The notes beneath the pieces are model-generated. The model was not told the DNA's origin, did no database searches, and saw only the letters and a program-made list of their open reading frames with translations. Shown here piece after piece: positions 60,201-64,000 of a DNA stretch of 64,000 nt (position 1 is the first letter of the stretch; every line of letters starts with the position of its first letter). The DNA lies in the NCBI GenBank assembly GCA_039619475.1, contig CM077116.1, forward strand, positions 172,823,863 to 172,887,862, written 5' to 3'. The translations under genes and the position numbers were made by a program. This DNA comes from Icerya purchasi. Taxonomy: Eukaryota; Arthropoda; Insecta; Hemiptera; Monophlebidae.

Positions 60201-61200
60201 TTCGTACTACATTGGAAAGTGGAAAAGTACCGGTTCCGTCGGTCCTACTTGCTTTTTAATTAATCAGTAAGAATGATCGCAGAAAGTACAATTTACGTTT
60301 GTAGGTCGCATGCGATATTCGTTTGATTTAGCGAACGGAGCTGAGAGAGTCGGGCCAAGTTTTTGCTTTTCTCACCTGGTAAATGCCGTGCTAAACTTTA
60401 ACTTCATAATAGCAACGCGTACGTTAAAAATGATGTTTATTGAAATTCTGCGTGTCGGTGTGTAGTAATGTGTCGTTCAGTCTCGCAGAACCTTTCCTTC
60501 CTGTTCGCTGTTGGTGGTCATCCATTTTATTATTGCTATCGTTAATTAGTTTTCACTTTTGTCGGATGTGCAGTCTTTCGAGTTAAGTTCTTTATTAAAC
60601 AGCTCTAATAAGTTTTACATAAATATTAATGCGTAGCTTTTCAGACACAGTTAATGTGTACATAAATTTTCAGCGGACACATCGAAACAGAACTTTCACC
60701 GGGCAACATCGTTTCCGAGAAAACCGTGTTTAATACTGCTAGATATTGATATAAGCAATAGGCAAAGAGGAAATAATGAAAACATCAGAGACGCCTATAT
60801 TGAGGAGAATACAAAGCGCAATAGCCAAGGAAGGGAAAGATTGATAAATGGATTATCGGTACGACGTTGCGGCAAATGTAACCGGCTGATCTTTCGAGTT
60901 GTCGTTATAAATATGAAGATAGCTTAGAAATTTAAATAATGCACGCGTGAGATCAGATGTTAAGTTAGAAATGCTTATAGGACTCAAATCCAATGGGAAT
61001 TATGCCGATTTCATTTATTATGAGGATTTGAGCTTATAGTAAAGGATTTACACGAATATTACAACTTTAACAGTTGAAAAAGCAAGTAGAGACGAGTTTT
61101 TTTGGAGAAACTTAAGTTGCCTAATATATTCAAACAAATATCGTCAATAAAGAATTAGAAGAAAAGGATACAGATTCAAGGACAGTTGACGGATGATAGT
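57286..61200. other. No firmly supported gene; ATT microsatellite
   Basis: An imperfect ATT repeat lies at about 58318-58386. The + strand frame 58714-58970 (MAQETHIWRAVEMIF onward) looks protein-like but has no recognised domain. At 60674-60927 an 84-codon + strand frame follows AAATTTTCAG and contains RCGKCNRLIFRVV; it lacks a clear donor. A CAGGGATGCCAAGTG string at 58243 resembles a hAT end without a partner. Confidence 0.35.
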
Positions 61201-61868
61201 CAGTGGCGGATCTGCGGGAAGGGAAATAGGGGTCGTCGTTTCCCTCCCTAAAGAACCGAAAACTCGATGAAAAAATTTGTTACAAAAGAGAAACGTAATT
61301 TATGCTATAAAAGTTTTGTTTAAATGTTACAACATATGGGTTTAATTATATAACTAACGTTTAATACTGTTTTCTAGTAAAACTATTAATGTTGCGTTTT
61401 TATTCTGTTTTTACAACTGTCGTTGGTCTTTTGTCTTTTTTATGTATTTTTAATTTTTATTTTGTAATTTTAATTAAAAATAGTTCAATGAGAAATATAT
61501 ATATATATTTAAACTTGCTCATGAACAAAGAGAATTCGGATCGGATTAATAACAAAAATAAAAAAGAAATAAAGTCTAATCAAAATACTATCGTTATATT
61601 CTTTCTAGTAATTTACTATTCAAATTCTAAACTACCATTTTAGCTACAGTTTTATAATTGTTTTATTTTTCATCTTAAAATAATAAAAAAATACGTAATT
61701 AAATTGTAATAATTACGTATTATTTACAACATTTTTAAATTTCTACGGAGGTCGCTATTTGATTTTCTTTATGAAACAAAGTATTTCTCAAATCTACTAC
61801 TTACCGAGTAAAATATTACGTAATTATACAATTTCCCTCCCTAAAATGTCTCTCTGGATCCGCCCCTG
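61201..61868 (+). mobile_element. Non-autonomous hAT-like element, complete copy
   Basis: A 668-bp element with ends CAGTGGCGGATCTGCGGG and, at the right in reverse complement, CAGGGGCGGATCCAGAGAG. Flanking 8-bp repeats are ATGATAGT (61193-61200) and ATGATAGA (61869-61876). The GGGAGGGAAA / TTTCCCTCCC motif lies inside both ends. The interior is AT-rich and non-coding. A second, right-truncated member is at 39727-40110. Confidence 0.88.
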
Positions 61869-61876
61869 ATGATAGA

Positions 61877-62776
61877 CGATTGCGAGATCTGTTAACAGTC
61901 GAGAGAATCGTGTAATCGGATAAAAAACGATCGAGCTGGCCGCGGAATCGGGTCATCTTAAACTCTCGATTGTTGATACGGCATTCCACATTGCAAACTC
62001 GATTGTTAATGATGCACCGAGCCTAGTCGAGCTAGTGATGGCCGATTGCGATGTATTTTTAAAATCGAAGAAATGCGCATCTTGTAAAATAAAAATAATC
62101 GTAATTATAATTATGTTATTCGATTGTTAATTTTAATTTTACCTTCGAGCGTAACAAAACGTTGCGATTTTTAAACAGCGTTAAAAAGATCTTTCCCATT
62201 AGAGGAACAAAAAAACAACTTTTGAACTTTAAATAACGATATTTATTAAGTTAAAGAATAGTATAAATATTATTCCGTGTTGTTATGTAAAATATTTTTT
62301 GACTCATTTATACCTTTTGTAATTATAACGACGAAGTTAAATAATTTAAAAAAAAAATATATATATATATACATATATTATATTTAGTCATAGATTGAGT
62401 TGTATCTTTATTAGATAATAGTTATATATTTTCTATATGTATACGATTCTTTATTGTGTTTTATACTTATTATATAGTTTGAAGTATTGTAATATGAAGT
62501 ATTTTGATAAAATTAATAGTTAATAAAAATAAACTATTTTATGTTTCATAAATTTTTAAAATGCGTGTATTCGAATAATAATAATTGTTCTGTTGTGTAC
62601 GGACGTTACTGAATATCCCCGTCAATAAACTTAAAATTGACTAGAGAAATAAAAACAAAAGAAATAAAATTACGCAGAACGACCAATGGTTGTAGAAGCA
62701 TATTTCAAGTTCAAATTAATAAAATAAATGAAAATATAGAACAGAAAAAAAAAAATTATCTGGTTGTACTATTTCA
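61877..62776. other. AT-rich stretch downstream of the minus-strand gene
   Basis: No gene seen. Early on, GATTG-rich near-repeats (61900-62050) recur (GACGATTGCGAGAT, CTCGATTGTT, CGATTGCGATG). A TA repeat lies near 62360. Confidence 0.4.
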
Positions 62777-62782
62777 TTTATT
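62777..62782 (-). terminator. Candidate polyadenylation signal AATAAA
   Basis: On the minus strand AATAAA lies 105 bases after the stop codon of the terminal exon at 62887. In AT-rich DNA the hexamer is frequent, so its value depends on the exon call. Confidence 0.4.
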
Positions 62783-62886
62783 TTGCAAAATTGAATGCAA
62801 TAAGGACGAATGAATTCAGGATAATATACCCAGCCTTTTACGTTGATCTCTGTTCCAAACAGATCGTTATTGGTTTTCTCCACATT

Positions 62887-62963
62887 TCACTTGCAGCTGC
62901 AGACGATCATTAATCTTGGATCAACTTCTACTGAAGGGAATTTGACAACGCTGTTGGGCAAAC
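62887..62963 (-). CDS. Terminal coding exon of an unidentified host gene
   Basis: The exon follows the acceptor CTAATTTCAG and starts GT TTG CCC in phase 1, which matches the phase left by the exon at 63725-63584: the split codon becomes GGT (Gly). It encodes 25 residues, beginning GLPNSVVKFPSVEVDPRLM and ending in CSCK, followed by TGA (62889-62887). The same frame stays open further upstream to 63327, through what I interpret as the 620-base intron; an unspliced reading is the alternative, but that part is unlike a protein and the splice-phase match favours the intron. Downstream lies an AATAAA at 62782-62777. I do not recognise the protein; the Cys-Ser-Cys-Lys tail is distinctive. Confidence 0.55.
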
Positions 62964-63583
62964 CTGAAATTAGATATTGCGATGGAATTATCGCAGAATC
63001 TGTTAATCCCTCGTGGCGGTAAAATTTCGAAATAATAACAGTCCCAGATCTAAAAAGCTCGAAAAACGAAAAATTACGAAAAAACATGCGCAGTCGCGCT
63101 CCAATTACTAACAACTCGCGCCCACTATCTAATGAAATCAGAAAGAGTTCACTTGTAAGAAAAGATGGATGAACATTAGGGGCAATAGAATACGTCATCG
63201 TTAGATGCACAATCATTCTTCGCACTTGCACCCATTTGCCCACGCACAAGTAGAACATCAAGACAGCGGGGAAAGAGCAGCAGGTTACATTTGCCGAGAG
63301 GCGCATTCGACATTCATACATATGCAAAGGATTATATAAAATGTTGTTTTTCTTTTAAAAAAGAGTGTGCGGTCATGGGACCCCAGTCAGGAACGAAGTT
63401 CCTTACGCTTTTCTTGGAATGAAACAATCATGTTTGTGGAAGAAACAATTACTCGTATTTTATTATCACATTATTAAACATTAACATTGTGGACATTAAT
63501 TACACTAGGAGATATATCTTTCTCGGGGCTTTTCTATTCTAACTAAGAGGAAAAGCTTAATAGGTGCAAAATAGTGGCCTTAC

Positions 63584-63725
63584 CTTTCGGAAATTCACAT
63601 AATTGCTCCGTCGTTACATTTGTGTATCGCAAGTCATTTAAGTAATGAAGAATCGATCGCGCATCGATGGACAGATGTTGTGACAAGATTAACGCTGATT
63701 TAACTAGCGCGTAACGTTTTATTAG
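63584..63725 (-). CDS. Penultimate coding exon of the same unidentified gene
   Basis: A 142-base exon with donor CCGAAAG|GTAAGG and acceptor ATCTGTACAG. It gives 47 codons in one open phase, including LSQHLSIDARSILHYLNDL, then RYTNVTTEQLCEFPK, ending in phase 1. The donor is strong; the acceptor is adequate, and a later one (AAATCAG at about 63700) would trim the N-terminal side by about ten residues. Peptide composition is that of a folded, partly helical protein with no low complexity. The gene continues beyond the right edge of the window, so only its C-terminal 72 residues are seen here. Product unknown. Confidence 0.6.
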
Positions 63726-64000
63726 CTGTACAGATTAACGTAATACTCTGAAAATACACGTTAGTGTTTGCAATAAATTTCAAATATCGTTTGTATATCA
63801 TTCATTTTAATTCTCAAGAAATAAGATAAAACGTGATTAAAAAAGGAAATTATGTGACAGAAAAAAACATGCAGCGCCAGTAGCGGCGTACATTTCGTCT
63901 GGCTATGTGTTTTGATGTGTATGTGCGTTCTCTCCCCTCCACACTTCAAATTATTATTTTTTCCCTTACGCCGCCAGCTTGGCGTCACAACATCAATTCA

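Noticed and set aside
62897..63018. Plus-strand exon reading (TTTCACTTGCAG then an open frame to a GTAAAA)
   Set aside because: It is antisense to the minus-strand terminal exon, whose phase matches a second exon and a stop; the plus-strand reading has only a weak donor and no partner exon.
1..64000. CRISPR arrays, operons, toxin-antitoxin, phage or plasmid systems
   Set aside because: The window is eukaryotic, with introns, LINEs, SINE and DNA transposons; no evenly spaced short repeats with unique spacers and no bacterial gene organisation were seen.

Overview
The window looks like a piece of an arthropod nuclear genome, most likely an insect. It is AT-rich, has long stretches without genes, shows GT-AG splice signals, and is full of transposable elements of kinds common in insects: mariner, a mariner-like family with an insect-type N-terminal domain, several hAT families, I-like LINEs and a tRNA-derived SINE. 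I see no bacterial, plasmid or phage genes, no rRNA or intact tRNA gene and no CRISPR array. The species cannot be fixed from sequence alone.

Host genes cover very little of the window. There is one convincing coding exon on the + strand (42974-43056, 26 codons, perfect AAG|GTAAGT donor). At the right end, on the - strand, lies the 3' end of another gene: an exon at 63725-63584, a 620-base intron in matching phase, and a terminal exon 62963-62887 with stop codon and a downstream AATAAA. I do not recognise either protein. Most of the rest reads as intron or intergenic DNA.

Mobile DNA from left to right: four short non-autonomous hAT-like elements with 8-bp target duplications, three exact or nearly so (364-791, 908-1170, 1377-1923, 7453-7713); a 237-bp TA-flanked foldback MITE (3682-3918); a long palindrome with an attached dispersed repeat that has captured the 3' end of an I-like LINE (12394-13545); a satellite-like array of about ten 285-bp units with a two-unit higher-order pattern (15500-18325) ending in an inverted partial unit; a 3.3-kb hAT element with a broken transposase (22588-25861); a second, different hAT relic (26230-26640); a TA-flanked Tc1/mariner-superfamily element (27472-28746); a heavily decayed RTE-like reverse transcriptase (29505-30640); a jockey-like RT fragment (30905-31448); a tRNA-derived SINE (33398-33645); a decayed mariner (37470-38690); and a hAT MITE family with a complete copy at 61201-61868 and a truncated one at 39727-40110.

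The best-preserved element is a full-length I-like non-LTR retrotransposon at 50203-56537. It has two intact ORFs: a gag-like ORF1 with a very long asparagine tract and three zinc knuckles, and an ORF2 with endonuclease, reverse transcriptase, RNase H and a C-terminal zinc knuckle. It also has a poly(A) tail and a 9-bp target duplication. It split an older minus-strand reverse transcriptase relic, whose reading frame continues across the two flanks. Fragments of related I-like ORF2 3' ends occur at 12965-13230, 45100-46120, 56942-57285 and perhaps 27245-27365, so the family has been active here repeatedly. I found no new multi-gene system; the interest lies in the element structures, the nesting and the unidentified exons.
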